64,000 nt of DNA from Flavimobilis soli (GTDB lineage Bacteria > Actinomycetota > Actinomycetes > Actinomycetales > Cellulomonadaceae). Position numbers and translations under genes: made by a program. Numbering within the stretch: the first letter of the stretch is position 1; each line of letters opens with the position of its first letter. Shown here piece after piece: positions 56,767 through 64,000 of the stretch. The stretch covers positions 868,001 to 932,000 of the forward strand of contig NZ_PDJH01000001.1 in the NCBI RefSeq assembly GCF_002564025.1, read 5' to 3'. Below the pieces are notes generated by a model. The model was given only the letters and a program-made list of their open reading frames with translations, did not search any database and was not told the DNA's origin.

Positions 56767-56837
56767 GCCGCCCACGAGGCGGCACGAGCCCAGGTGCGCA
56801 ACCGGCCTGGAGGCTCTCCCCGCACCGGTACGCGCAC
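56767..56837 (+). promoter_or_regulatory. Attenuator structures between leader peptide and sulfite reductase
   Basis: Three possible stems. First: GCCGCC-CACGA-GGCGGC at 56767-56783. Second: GAGCC-CAGG at 56786-56794 with CCTG-GA-GGCTC at 56806-56816. Third: GTGCGC-A-ACCGG at 56794-56805 with CCGGT-AC-GCGCAC at 56825-56837. The second and third overlap and exclude each other, as expected for attenuation. The first begins 15 nt past the leader stop, near the footprint of a ribosome at the stop codon. Folding was done by eye. Confidence 0.45.
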
Positions 56838-56869
56838 GCCCACGCCATCACCGAGACGCGAGGAACTTG

Positions 56870-58585
56870 ATGGTCAGCACGGCCCCCGCCAGAACCGCAG
56901 CACCGAACGGCACCGCACGGCCGCCGCGCAACGCGCGACCCAACGGCCAGTGGAAGATCGACGGCACCACGCCCCTCAACGCGAACGAAGAGCTCAAGCA
57001 GGCCGACGACGGCCTCAACGTCCGCGCCCGCATCGAGGAGGTGTACGCCAAGCACGGCTTCGCGTCGATCCCGGGCGAGGACCTCCACGGCCGCTTCCGC
57101 TGGTGGGGCCTGTACACGCAGCGGAAGCCCGGGATCGACGGCGGACGCACCGCCCAGCTCGAGCCGCACGAGCTCGAGGACGAGTACTTCATGCTGCGCG
57201 TCCGGGTCGACGGCGGCGCCCTGACTACTGAGCAGCTCCGCGTCATCGGTGAGATCTCCGTCGACTTCGGCCGCGACACCGCCGACATCACCGACCGACA
57301 CAACATCCAGCTGCACTGGGTCCGCGTCGAGGACGTCCCCGAGATCTGGCGGCGCCTCGAGGCCGTGGGCCTGCAGACGACCGAGGCGTGCGGCGACGTC
57401 CCGCGCGTCATCCTCGGCAGCCCGGTCGCGGGCATCGCCGCCGACGAGATCATCGACCCGACCTGGGCGATCCACGAGATCGCGCGCCGCTACGTCGGCG
57501 ACCCGACGTTCTCCAACCTGCCGCGCAAGTACAAGACGGCGATCACGGGCCACCCGAGCCTCGACGTGCTGCACGAGATCAACGACCTCGGCCTCGTCGG
57601 CGTCGTGCACCCCGAGCTCGGGCCAGGCTTCGACGTGTGGGTCGGCGGTGGGCTCAGCGCGCAGCCGCGCCTCGCCGAGCGCCTCGGCGCGTTCGTCCGC
57701 GAGGACCAGGTCCCCGACGTCTGGGTCGGCGTCACGTCGATCTTCCGCGACTACGGCTTCCGCCGGCTGCGCAACAAGGCCCGCCTGAAGTTCCTCATGG
57801 CCGACTGGGGCCCGCAGAAGTTCCGCGAGGTCCTCGAGACCGAGTACCTCGGGTACCGGCTCGCCGACGGGCCCGCCCCCGCGCCAGCACCGCGCTCGGG
57901 CGACCACGTCGGCGTGCACGAGCAGAAGGACGGCCGCTTCTACGTCGGCGCCGCGCCCTACGTGGGCCGCGTCTCCGGGGCGACGCTCGTCGGGGTCGCC
58001 GACCTCGCGGAGGCCCACGGCTCGCAGCGGGTGCGGCTCACCCCCCACCAGAAGCTCCTCGTGCTCGACGTCCCGGGCGACGACGTCCCCGCCGTCGTCG
58101 CGGGGCTGCGCGACCTCGGCCTCGAGGCCGAGCCGAGCCCGTTCCGCCGCAGCACGATCGCGTGCACCGGCATCGAGTACTGCAAGCTCGCGATCGTCGA
58201 GACCAAGGCGCTCGCGCGCGACGTCGTCACGAAGCTCGAGCAGACCCTCGACCGCGGCGACCGCACGCCGATCGCCCTCAACGTCAACGGCTGCCCCAAC
58301 GCGTGCGCCCGTACCCAGATCGCCGACATCGGCCTCAAGGGCCAGCTCGTCACGACCGACGAGGGCGTCCAGGTCCCCGGCTTCCAGGTGCACCTCGGCG
58401 GCGGCCTGAGCGCGCACGAGCGCGACGAGGCCGGCCTCGGCCGCACGGTGCGCGGCCTCAAGGTCGCGGCCGACGACGTCGCGGACTACGTCGAGCGCGT
58501 CGTGCGCCGGTACGACGAGCAGCACGTCGGCGACGAGACGTTCTCGGAGTGGGCGCTGCGTGTGGACGACGAGGACCTCGCATGA
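56870..58585 (+). CDS. sir: Ferredoxin-dependent sulfite reductase (nitrite/sulfite reductase family)
   Basis: 571 aa from ATG 56870, with GAGGAA 4 nt upstream; a TTG just before it is not needed. Six-electron reduction of sulfite to sulfide with sirohaem and [4Fe-4S]. Cluster ligands: TIACTGIEYCKLA (C-x5-C) near residue 430 and NVNGCPNACARTQ (C-x3-C) near residue 475. N-terminal half has the parachute domain RFRWWGLYTQRKPGIDGGR and DRHNIQLHWVRVEDVPEIW. Family sequence alone does not separate nitrite from sulfite; the operon with APS reductase and sirohaem synthase settles it. Confidence 0.93.
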   Translation: MVSTAPARTAAPNGTARPPRNARPNGQWKIDGTTPLNANEELKQADDGLNVRARIEEVYAKHGFASIPGEDLHGRFRWWGLYTQRKPGIDGGRTAQLEPHELEDEYFMLRVRVDGGALTTEQLRVIGEISVDFGRDTADITDRHNIQLHWVRVEDVPEIWRRLEAVGLQTTEACGDVPRVILGSPVAGIAADEIIDPTWAIHEIARRYVGDPTFSNLPRKYKTAITGHPSLDVLHEINDLGLVGVVHPELGPGFDVWVGGGLSAQPRLAERLGAFVREDQVPDVWVGVTSIFRDYGFRRLRNKARLKFLMADWGPQKFREVLETEYLGYRLADGPAPAPAPRSGDHVGVHEQKDGRFYVGAAPYVGRVSGATLVGVADLAEAHGSQRVRLTPHQKLLVLDVPGDDVPAVVAGLRDLGLEAEPSPFRRSTIACTGIEYCKLAIVETKALARDVVTKLEQTLDRGDRTPIALNVNGCPNACARTQIADIGLKGQLVTTDEGVQVPGFQVHLGGGLSAHERDEAGLGRTVRGLKVAADDVADYVERVVRRYDEQHVGDETFSEWALRVDDEDLA

Positions 58586-59403
58586 CGGCCGCGAGCAACC
58601 CGCTCGTCGCTCGCCGCGAGCGTGCGCTCGCCCACCGGGCGGCGCGCGAGCAGCACGCCGCCGAACGGCTCGCCCGCGCCGCGGCCGGGCGCGTGCGCCG
58701 CTCGGACGACGAGCTGCGCCAGGTCGTCGCGGACGGCATCGCCCTGCTGACGACGCCGTCGGGCGCCGAAGCAGGGGCCGACGAGGTCGCTGCGTGGGCC
58801 GCCGAGCAGTTCGGCGACCTGCTCGCCGTCGCCTGCTCGATGGCGGACACCGTCCTGCCGCACCTCGTCGCGACGTACGCGCCGTGGGTCGACGTGCTGT
58901 TCCTCGAGACGGGGTACCACTTCCCCGAGACCGTCGGCACGCGGGACGCCGCCGAGGTCAGCATGCCGATCACGGTCGTCGACGTGCTCCCCGAGCGGAC
59001 GGTCGCCGAGCAGGACGCCGCGCACGGCCCGCGGCTGTACGAGCGCGACCCCGCCCTGTGCTGCCAGCTGCGCAAGGTCGACCCGCTCAACCGCGTGCTC
59101 GGCGGGTACGAGGCCTGGGTCACCGGCGTGCGCCGCGACGAGGCACCCACGCGCGCGGGCACGCCGCTCGTCACGTGGGACGCCAAGAACGGCCTCGTGA
59201 AGATCAACCCGCTCGCGGCGTGGAGCTTCGACGACCTGCTCGGGTACGCGACCCGGCACGGCGTGCTCCTCAACCCGCTCCTCAACGACGGGTACCCCTC
59301 GATCGGCTGCGCGCCGTGCACCCGCCGGGTCGCCCCCGGCGAAGACCCTCGCTCCGGCCGCTGGGCCGGTCTCGACAAGACAGAATGCGGGCTCCACACA
59401 TGA
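58582..59403 (+). CDS. cysH: Adenylylsulfate (APS) reductase, [4Fe-4S] type
   Basis: 273 aa; the ATG overlaps the sulfite reductase stop by 4 bp (ATGA). Reduces APS to sulfite and AMP with thioredoxin. N-terminal helical extension rich in Arg/Ala, then the nucleotide-binding ETGYHFPET and the two Cys pairs that hold the cluster: CCQLRKVDPL near residue 163 and GCAPCTRRV near residue 245. The catalytic Cys is in KTECGLHT at the C-terminus. The cluster Cys mark it as APS and not PAPS reductase, consistent with no APS kinase here. Confidence 0.94.
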   Translation: MTAASNPLVARRERALAHRAAREQHAAERLARAAAGRVRRSDDELRQVVADGIALLTTPSGAEAGADEVAAWAAEQFGDLLAVACSMADTVLPHLVATYAPWVDVLFLETGYHFPETVGTRDAAEVSMPITVVDVLPERTVAEQDAAHGPRLYERDPALCCQLRKVDPLNRVLGGYEAWVTGVRRDEAPTRAGTPLVTWDAKNGLVKINPLAAWSFDDLLGYATRHGVLLNPLLNDGYPSIGCAPCTRRVAPGEDPRSGRWAGLDKTECGLHT

Positions 59404-60356
59404 CGTCGACCGCCTCGACCATCACGCCGACCACGCCGGTCGCCCCCGGGCCCCGGCGGCTCAGCCACCTCGACCTCCTCGAGTCCGAGGCGATCCACAT
59501 CATCCGCGAGGTCGTCGCCGAGTTCGAGCGCCCCGGGCTGCTGTTCTCGGGCGGCAAGGACTCCGTCGTCATGCTGCACCTCGCGACGAAGGCCTTCTGG
59601 CCTGCGCCAGTCCCGTTCCCGGTCGTCCACGTCGACACCGGGCACAACTTCCCCGAGGTGCTCGCCTACCGCGACGCCGAGGTCGAGCGCCTCGGCCTGC
59701 GCCTCGTCGTCGCCGCCGTGCAGGACTACATCGACGACGGCCGCCTCCGCGAGCGCGCCGACGGCACCCGCAACCCGTTGCAGACTCAGCCGCTGCTCGA
59801 CGCGATCACGGACAACCGGTTCGACGCCGTCTTCGGCGGCGGCCGCCGCGACGAGGAGAAGGCGCGCGCCAAGGAGCGCGTCCTCTCCCTGCGCGACGAG
59901 TTCGGGCAGTGGGACCCGCGCAACCAGCGCCCCGAGCTGTGGAACCTCTACAACGGGCGCCACCGCCCGGGCGAGCACGTGCGTGCGTTCCCGTTGTCGA
60001 ACTGGACCGAGCTCGACGTCTGGCGCTACATCGAGCGCGAGGGCATCGAGCTGCCGGGCCTGTACTACGCGCACGAGCGCGAGGTGTTCGACCGGGACGG
60101 CATGCTGCTCGCCGTCGGCCCGTACTCGCAGCCGCGCACCGACGCCGAAGCCGCGTCGGTCCGAACCCTGACCGTGCGCTACCGCACGGTCGGCGACATG
60201 TCCTGCACGGGCGCCGTCGAGTCCGACGCCGCCACGGTCGCCGACGTCATCACCGAGGTCGCCGCGACCCGCATCACCGAACGCGGTGCGACCCGCGCCG
60301 ACGACCGGATCTCGGAGGCAGCCATGGAGGACCGCAAGAAGGAGGGCTACTTCTGA
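59400..60356 (+). CDS. cysD: Sulfate adenylyltransferase subunit 2
   Basis: 318 aa, ATGA overlap with cysH. PP-loop ATP pyrophosphatase fold: LLFSGGKDSVVMLHLA near residue 50, HVDTGHNFPEVLAYRD near residue 80, and GGGRRDEEKARAKERVLSLR. It forms the APS-synthesising enzyme with CysN, using ATP and sulfate. C-terminus EDRKKEGYF is conserved. The stop overlaps a 17-codon mini-ORF. Confidence 0.95.
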   Translation: MTSTASTITPTTPVAPGPRRLSHLDLLESEAIHIIREVVAEFERPGLLFSGGKDSVVMLHLATKAFWPAPVPFPVVHVDTGHNFPEVLAYRDAEVERLGLRLVVAAVQDYIDDGRLRERADGTRNPLQTQPLLDAITDNRFDAVFGGGRRDEEKARAKERVLSLRDEFGQWDPRNQRPELWNLYNGRHRPGEHVRAFPLSNWTELDVWRYIEREGIELPGLYYAHEREVFDRDGMLLAVGPYSQPRTDAEAASVRTLTVRYRTVGDMSCTGAVESDAATVADVITEVAATRITERGATRADDRISEAAMEDRKKEGYF

Positions 60357-60409
60357 TGGGTGCCTCCCCCACGACCACCGCGGCCCGCACGAAGGAAGAC
60401 CAGCCATGA
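60356..60409 (+). CDS. 17-codon mini-ORF bridging cysD and cysN
   Basis: Its ATG overlaps the cysD stop (TGATG) and its stop overlaps the cysN start (ATGA), so it fills the intercistronic gap exactly. Peptide begins MGASPTTTAAR. It may only couple translation from cysD to cysN; no evidence for a functional peptide. Confidence 0.3.
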   Translation: MGASPTTTAARTKEDQP

Positions 60410-61728
60410 GCGCCACCACCACGACCGGGACGCTGCTGCGCCTCGCGACCGCCGGCTCTGTCGACGACGGCAAGTCCACGCTCGTCGGCCGCCTGCTGTT
60501 CGACTCGAAGTCCGTCCTCGCCGACCAGCTCGACGCCGTCGAGCGGGTCAGCCGCGACCGCGGCCTCGAGGGCGCTGACCTCGCCCTCCTCACGGACGGC
60601 CTGCGTGCCGAGCGCGAGCAGGGCATCACGATCGACGTCGCCTACCGCTACTTCGCGACCGCGCGGCGGTCGTTCATCCTCGCGGACTGCCCGGGCCACG
60701 TGCAGTACACGCGCAACACCGTCACGGGCGCGTCGACGGCGGACGTCGTCGTGCTGCTCGTCGACGCGCGCAAGGGGCTGCTCGAGCAGACCCGCCGCCA
60801 CCTCGCGGTCGCGTCGCTCCTGCGCGTGCCGCACGTCGTCGTCGCGGTCAACAAGATCGACCTCGTCGGCTTCGCCCAGGACCGTTACGACGAGCTCGCG
60901 GCGCAGATCCGCGCCGCCGCGGCGGACCTCGGGGTCCCCGCGATCCACACGGTGCCGGTGAGCGCGCTCGAGGGTGACAACGTCGTCGAGCGGTCGCCGC
61001 GCACCCCCTGGTACGACGGGCCGAGCCTCCTCGAGCTCCTCGAGGACCTGCCGACGGCGGACGACGTCGAGACGCAGCCCTTCCGCCTGCCGGTCCAGAC
61101 CGTCATCCGCCCGCAGAGCGCCGCGCCCGCGGGGTACGAGGACTACCGCGGCTACGCGGGCCAGGTCGCGAGCGGGGTCGTGCGCGTGGGCGACGAGGTC
61201 GTCGTGCTGCCGTCGGGGCGGCGCTCCACGATCGAGGGCATCGACACGGCGGACGGCTCGCTCGCCGAGGCGTACGCACCGCAGTCCGTGACGGTCCGCC
61301 TCTCACACGACCTCGACGTCGCGCGCGGCGACATGATCGTCGCGGCCGACGACGCGCCGACGCCCGTCCAGGACGTCACCGGCACGGTCGCGTGGCTCTC
61401 CGACCGGCCGCTGCGGCCGGGCGTCCGCGTCCTGCTCAAGCACACGACCCGAGTCGTGCAGGCGGTCGTGCGCGACGTCGTCGGGCGGCTCGACCTCGAC
61501 ACCGCCGCGCTCACGCCCGCCGAGGAGCTCGCGCTCAACGACATCGGCCGCGTCCAGCTCCGCCTGGCCGCGCCGATCGCCGCCGAGGAGTACGTCGACT
61601 CCCGCCGCACGGGCGCCTTCTTGCTGATCGACCCTCAGGACGGCTTCACCCTCGCGGCCGGTATGGTCGGTGACGCACTCGCGGCCGCCCGGTTCCCGGG
61701 CGAGCGCCCCGTCCAGTACACGATCTGA
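60406..61728 (+). CDS. cysN: Sulfate adenylyltransferase subunit 1 (GTPase)
   Basis: 440 aa. ATG 60406 follows GAAGGAAG with 6-nt spacing. EF-Tu-like G domain: P-loop AGSVDDGKSTLVGRLLFDSK, EQGITIDVAYRYF, DCPGHVQYTRN, and NKIDLVGF; then two beta-barrel domains. GTP hydrolysis drives APS formation by CysD. It has no C-terminal APS kinase (CysC) domain, so sulfate reduction runs through APS. Confidence 0.95.
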   Translation: MSATTTTGTLLRLATAGSVDDGKSTLVGRLLFDSKSVLADQLDAVERVSRDRGLEGADLALLTDGLRAEREQGITIDVAYRYFATARRSFILADCPGHVQYTRNTVTGASTADVVVLLVDARKGLLEQTRRHLAVASLLRVPHVVVAVNKIDLVGFAQDRYDELAAQIRAAAADLGVPAIHTVPVSALEGDNVVERSPRTPWYDGPSLLELLEDLPTADDVETQPFRLPVQTVIRPQSAAPAGYEDYRGYAGQVASGVVRVGDEVVVLPSGRRSTIEGIDTADGSLAEAYAPQSVTVRLSHDLDVARGDMIVAADDAPTPVQDVTGTVAWLSDRPLRPGVRVLLKHTTRVVQAVVRDVVGRLDLDTAALTPAEELALNDIGRVQLRLAAPIAAEEYVDSRRTGAFLLIDPQDGFTLAAGMVGDALAAARFPGERPVQYTI

Positions 61729-61735
61729 GTCCTCC

Positions 61736-63160
61736 ATGAGCACACCGGCCACCGCCCCCGCTCCGGTACCTCCGTCCGCCGGTCCGGACCCGTCGTACCC
61801 GCTCACGCTCCGCGTCGCGGGGCGCCGTTGCGTCGTGGTCGGTGCGGGCCCGGTCGGCGCGCGCCGCGCGCGCTCGCTGGTCGAGGCGGGAGCGCAGGTC
61901 GTGGTCGTCGCTCCGACCGCGTGCCCGGACGTCATGGCAGCGGCCCGGGAGGGGCGCCTGACGTGGATCGCCCGCGACTACCTCACGGGTGACCTCGACG
62001 GGGCATGGCTCGTGCACGCCGCGACGGGCGTAGCGGAGGTCGACGAGCAGGTGTGCGACGACGCCGAGTGGCAGCGCGTCTGGGCCGTCCGGGCGTCGGA
62101 CCGTGAGCGGTCGAGCGCGTGGACGCCCGCGGTCGCGCGCGTCGACGACGTGCTCGTCGCCGTGAACGCGGGCGGCGACCCGCGTCGCGCGGTCGCGCTG
62201 CGCGACCACGTCGCGGCGGACCTGCGCGAGCTGGCGGGCCAGGAGCACGGGCGGGGCGGCGCCCCGCGCGAGCGTGACGCAGCCCCGCGCGAGGACGCGT
62301 CGGCGCCCGGCCCCCGTGCTGACCTTCCGGACGAGACGACGCCGGACGCCGCGGCGCGCGGGACGGTCGCCCTCGTGGGCGGCGGCCCGGGTGACGAAGG
62401 ACTGCTGACGGTCCGGGCACGCGAGCTGATCGCTCGCGCCGACGTCGTCGTGATCGACCGTCTCGCCCCGCAGGGCGTCCTGGCGGACCTCGCCCCGCAC
62501 GTCGAGGTCGTCGACGTCGGCAAGTCCTCGGGCTTCCACCCGGTGCCACAGGACGAGATCAACGCGACGCTCGTGCGGCACGCTCTCGCAGGCAAGCACG
62601 TCGTCCGGCTCAAGGGCGGCGACCCGTACGTCTTCGGGCGCGGCGGCGAGGAGCTCGACGCGTGCGTCGCGGCGGGCATCGAGGTCGAGGTGGTCCCTGG
62701 CGTGACGAGCGCGATCTCCGTGCCCGCGGCAGCGGGCATCCCGCTGACGCACCGCAGCCTGTCTCGCGGCTTCACCGTGCTCACGGGCCATGCCGACGTC
62801 GGGCGCGTGCCCGAGGCGCCCGACCACACGCTCGTCCTGCTCATGGGCGTGCGTCGGCTCGGCACGACGTGCGACGAGCTCGTCGCGCGCGGGCGCGCCG
62901 CCGACACCCCGGTCGCGGTGATCGAGGACGGCTTCGGCCGGCGGCAGCGCACGACGGTCGGCACGCTGTCGACGATCGCCGAGCGCGCTGCCGCGGCAGA
63001 CGTGCAGCCGCCCGCGATCGCCGTCGTCGGCCGCGTCGTGACGCGTGCGCCCGAGTGGGCCGCGTGGGCGGGACGGCCCGACGTCGAAGGTGTTCCGACA
63101 GACGGATCGTCCCAGGTGCCTCAGGACCCGACGGCACCCGAGCAGGTCGCCGCGCGATGA
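61736..63160 (+). CDS. cysG: Sirohaem synthase/uroporphyrinogen-III C-methyltransferase
   Basis: 474 aa. Residues about 30-165: precorrin-2 dehydrogenase-like NAD domain (VVVGAGPVGARRARSLVEAG). Residues about 170-208: Pro/Arg/Asp-rich linker. Residues about 210-450: SAM-dependent methyltransferase (VALVGGGPGDEGLLTVRARE, VVIDRLAP, RLKGGDPYVFGRGGEE). Supplies sirohaem to the sulfite reductase three genes upstream. The helical dimerisation/chelatase part found in E. coli CysG seems missing between the two domains. Confidence 0.9.
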   Translation: MSTPATAPAPVPPSAGPDPSYPLTLRVAGRRCVVVGAGPVGARRARSLVEAGAQVVVVAPTACPDVMAAAREGRLTWIARDYLTGDLDGAWLVHAATGVAEVDEQVCDDAEWQRVWAVRASDRERSSAWTPAVARVDDVLVAVNAGGDPRRAVALRDHVAADLRELAGQEHGRGGAPRERDAAPREDASAPGPRADLPDETTPDAAARGTVALVGGGPGDEGLLTVRARELIARADVVVIDRLAPQGVLADLAPHVEVVDVGKSSGFHPVPQDEINATLVRHALAGKHVVRLKGGDPYVFGRGGEELDACVAAGIEVEVVPGVTSAISVPAAAGIPLTHRSLSRGFTVLTGHADVGRVPEAPDHTLVLLMGVRRLGTTCDELVARGRAADTPVAVIEDGFGRRQRTTVGTLSTIAERAAAADVQPPAIAVVGRVVTRAPEWAAWAGRPDVEGVPTDGSSQVPQDPTAPEQVAAR

Positions 63161-63408
63161 GCGAGGCTGCTGCGCCCTGGCGCTCGTGGGCGCCCGGGAC
63201 CCGCGTCATGGTGCGCCGCCGCATCGACGATCCCGAGCACCCCTACACGGACGTCCTCGGGGACGTCGTGACGAACGACGAGTCAGGGCTGCTCCTGCGG
63301 ACGCGCCGCGGCGACGTGCACGTCCCGGGTGACGCGATCGCGATCGGCAAGCCGATCCCGCCAGCGCCGGTGCGCAAGGCGCGACCTGCCCCACGGTCCG
63401 CCGACTGA
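63157..63408 (+). CDS. Small SH3-like protein, GNAT-associated N-terminal domain type
   Basis: 83 aa, ATGA overlap with cysG. Sequence WRSWAPGTRVMVRRRIDD, GDVVTNDESGLLLRTRRGDV and IAIGKPIPPAPVRK resembles the SH3-like domain found at the N-terminus of Rv0428c-type acetyltransferases, but no acetyltransferase domain follows. A stand-alone copy may bind nucleic acid or a partner; function unknown. Last gene of the sulfur operon. Confidence 0.65.
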   Translation: MSEAAAPWRSWAPGTRVMVRRRIDDPEHPYTDVLGDVVTNDESGLLLRTRRGDVHVPGDAIAIGKPIPPAPVRKARPAPRSAD

Positions 63409-63479
63409 GGACGTCTCCCCGCTGCAGGACGACCACGGCTCCGCGGGCCAGACCAGCGCCGCCAGGCGCCGCTAGGCTC

Positions 63480-63510
63480 GCGCCCCCGCCACGCGGGCGC
63501 CTTCGCGGGG
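63480..63510. terminator. Hairpin region between convergent genes at the right end
   Basis: GCGCCC at 63480-63485 can pair with GGGCGC at 63495-63500, or CCCCGC (63484-63489) with GCGGGG (63505-63510). Weak, alternative stems; likely the operon terminator by position only. Confidence 0.35.
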
Positions 63511-63521
63511 AGCGGTGCTGC

Positions 63522-64000
63522 TCAGGCTGGCGCGTGCGTGACGCGCACCGACACGGTTGCCGTGTCGGCGCCGACGACGAGCCCCGTACGGGTCGCGTCG
63601 AGCAGCTCCTCACGCCAGCCGTCGCCGTCGAGCGTGACGGTCGCGGCCGGGTCCTCCGGCGCCGCGAGGCGCATGCTCGCGCGGACCTCCGCGGCGGCGT
63701 CGAAGAACTCGCCCACCGGCTCCCCCGCCTCGAGCGCGTCGGCGAGGGCGGTGAGGTCCGCGACCGCCCGACGCAGGACGGGCACGACCGCGGCCGCGTT
63801 GTCGACGACCATCGCCTCCGTGCGGCGCGGGTGCGTCCCCGCCACACGGGTGCCGTCGCGGAACGAGCCCGCGGCGAGAGCGAGCGCGAGGTCACGCACG
63901 TCGGCACCGCCGACGAGGCCCAGGAGGTCCGTCGCGAAGACGTGCGGGACGTGGCTCACGAGCGCGACCGCGGCGTCGTGCACCGCAGGCGTCGCGACGC
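63522..64000 (-). CDS. tyrA: Prephenate dehydrogenase, C-terminal part (start beyond window)
   Basis: About 159 codons visible; the gene continues past the right edge. PAVHDAAVALVSHVPHVFAT and LAAGSFRDGTRVAGT are the hallmark of the helical dimerisation domain of TyrA, which oxidatively decarboxylates prephenate to 4-hydroxyphenylpyruvate for tyrosine synthesis. The NAD-binding half is outside. No ACT domain follows, as the frame ends about 70 residues after the helical domain with a small beta-rich tail. The reading frame is open through the edge, so the GTG at 63983 is internal. Confidence 0.85.
   Translation of the reverse strand, partial: VATPAVHDAAVALVSHVPHVFATDLLGLVGGADVRDLALALAAGSFRDGTRVAGTHPRRTEAMVVDNAAAVVPVLRRAVADLTALADALEAGEPVGEFFDAAAEVRASMRLAAPEDPAATVTLDGDGWREELLDATRTGLVVGADTATVSVRVTHAPA

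Noticed and set aside
56870..58585. Nitrite reductase call for the sirohaem enzyme
   Set aside because: The fold is shared, but the operon holds APS reductase, sulfate adenylyltransferase and sirohaem synthase and no nitrate genes.

Overview
The window is very GC-rich, with G/C-ending codons throughout, frequent GTG starts and many 1-4 bp gene overlaps. Protein families and gene order point to a core chromosomal segment of an actinobacterium, most likely Micrococcales close to Cellulomonadaceae (lineage is inference; nothing was searched). I see no insertion sequences, prophage, CRISPR array, tRNA or rRNA. Several blocks follow gene orders known from Mycobacterium tuberculosis: birA/accD5/accE/maf/accA3; lpdA/deoD/pmmB/add/deoA/cdd/sdhCDAB; and tatB-htrA-rseA-sigE next to an O-methyltransferase, DUF3117, folP2, a LOG protein and dap genes.

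Layout. 1-9.7 kb: truncated class III nucleotide cyclase, biotin ligase, and acyl-CoA carboxylase beta, epsilon and biotinylated alpha subunits, with an unknown very acidic protein between beta and epsilon; a VKOR-family protein, a DUF885 protein and Maf lie among them. 9.8-12.1 kb: pgi and a Nudix hydrolase. 12.2-15.9 kb: the EfeUOB iron-uptake operon behind an iron-box-like site. 16-19.3 kb: membrane EEP-family protein, an unknown protein and a HAD phosphatase. 19.4-37.7 kb: lpdA, purine nucleoside phosphorylase, phosphosugar mutase, siderophore-interacting protein, and a nucleoside import and salvage cluster on the minus strand (BMP lipoprotein, ATPase, two permeases, cdd, deoA, add, deoC) interrupted by two unknown genes; then an M20 amidohydrolase and manC. 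37.9-41.4 kb: sdhCDAB. 41.4-46.3 kb: 2'-5' RNA ligase-like protein and the sigE-rseA-htrA-tatB envelope-stress operon, with a divergent O-methyltransferase that appears to start at ATC. 46.4-56.5 kb: pepA, DUF3117, folP2, LOG, dapE/dapD (divergent), a lysozyme-like membrane protein, gltA, dapC and fdxA. 56.6-63.4 kb: sulfur assimilation operon (ferredoxin sulfite reductase, APS reductase, CysD, CysN, CysG, small protein). The right edge cuts through prephenate dehydrogenase.

The most interesting signals are regulatory. A perfect TTGACG-N17-TACGTT promoter drives an apparently leaderless 29-codon leader peptide ending Cys-Arg-Cys-Cys-stop, all three Cys codons being the rare TGT, upstream of the sulfur operon: a cysteine attenuator. 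dapE and dapD diverge around a perfect 14-bp palindrome placed exactly midway between their two -10 boxes. At least twelve genes have TANNNT 5-7 nt before the start codon, the layout of leaderless mRNAs. gltA and sdhCDAB each have a CRP/GlxR-like site about 75-80 bp upstream of their inferred transcription starts. Two GGGAC-N4-GTCCC palindromes resemble DevR/DosR sites. Several perfect long hairpins separate operons.
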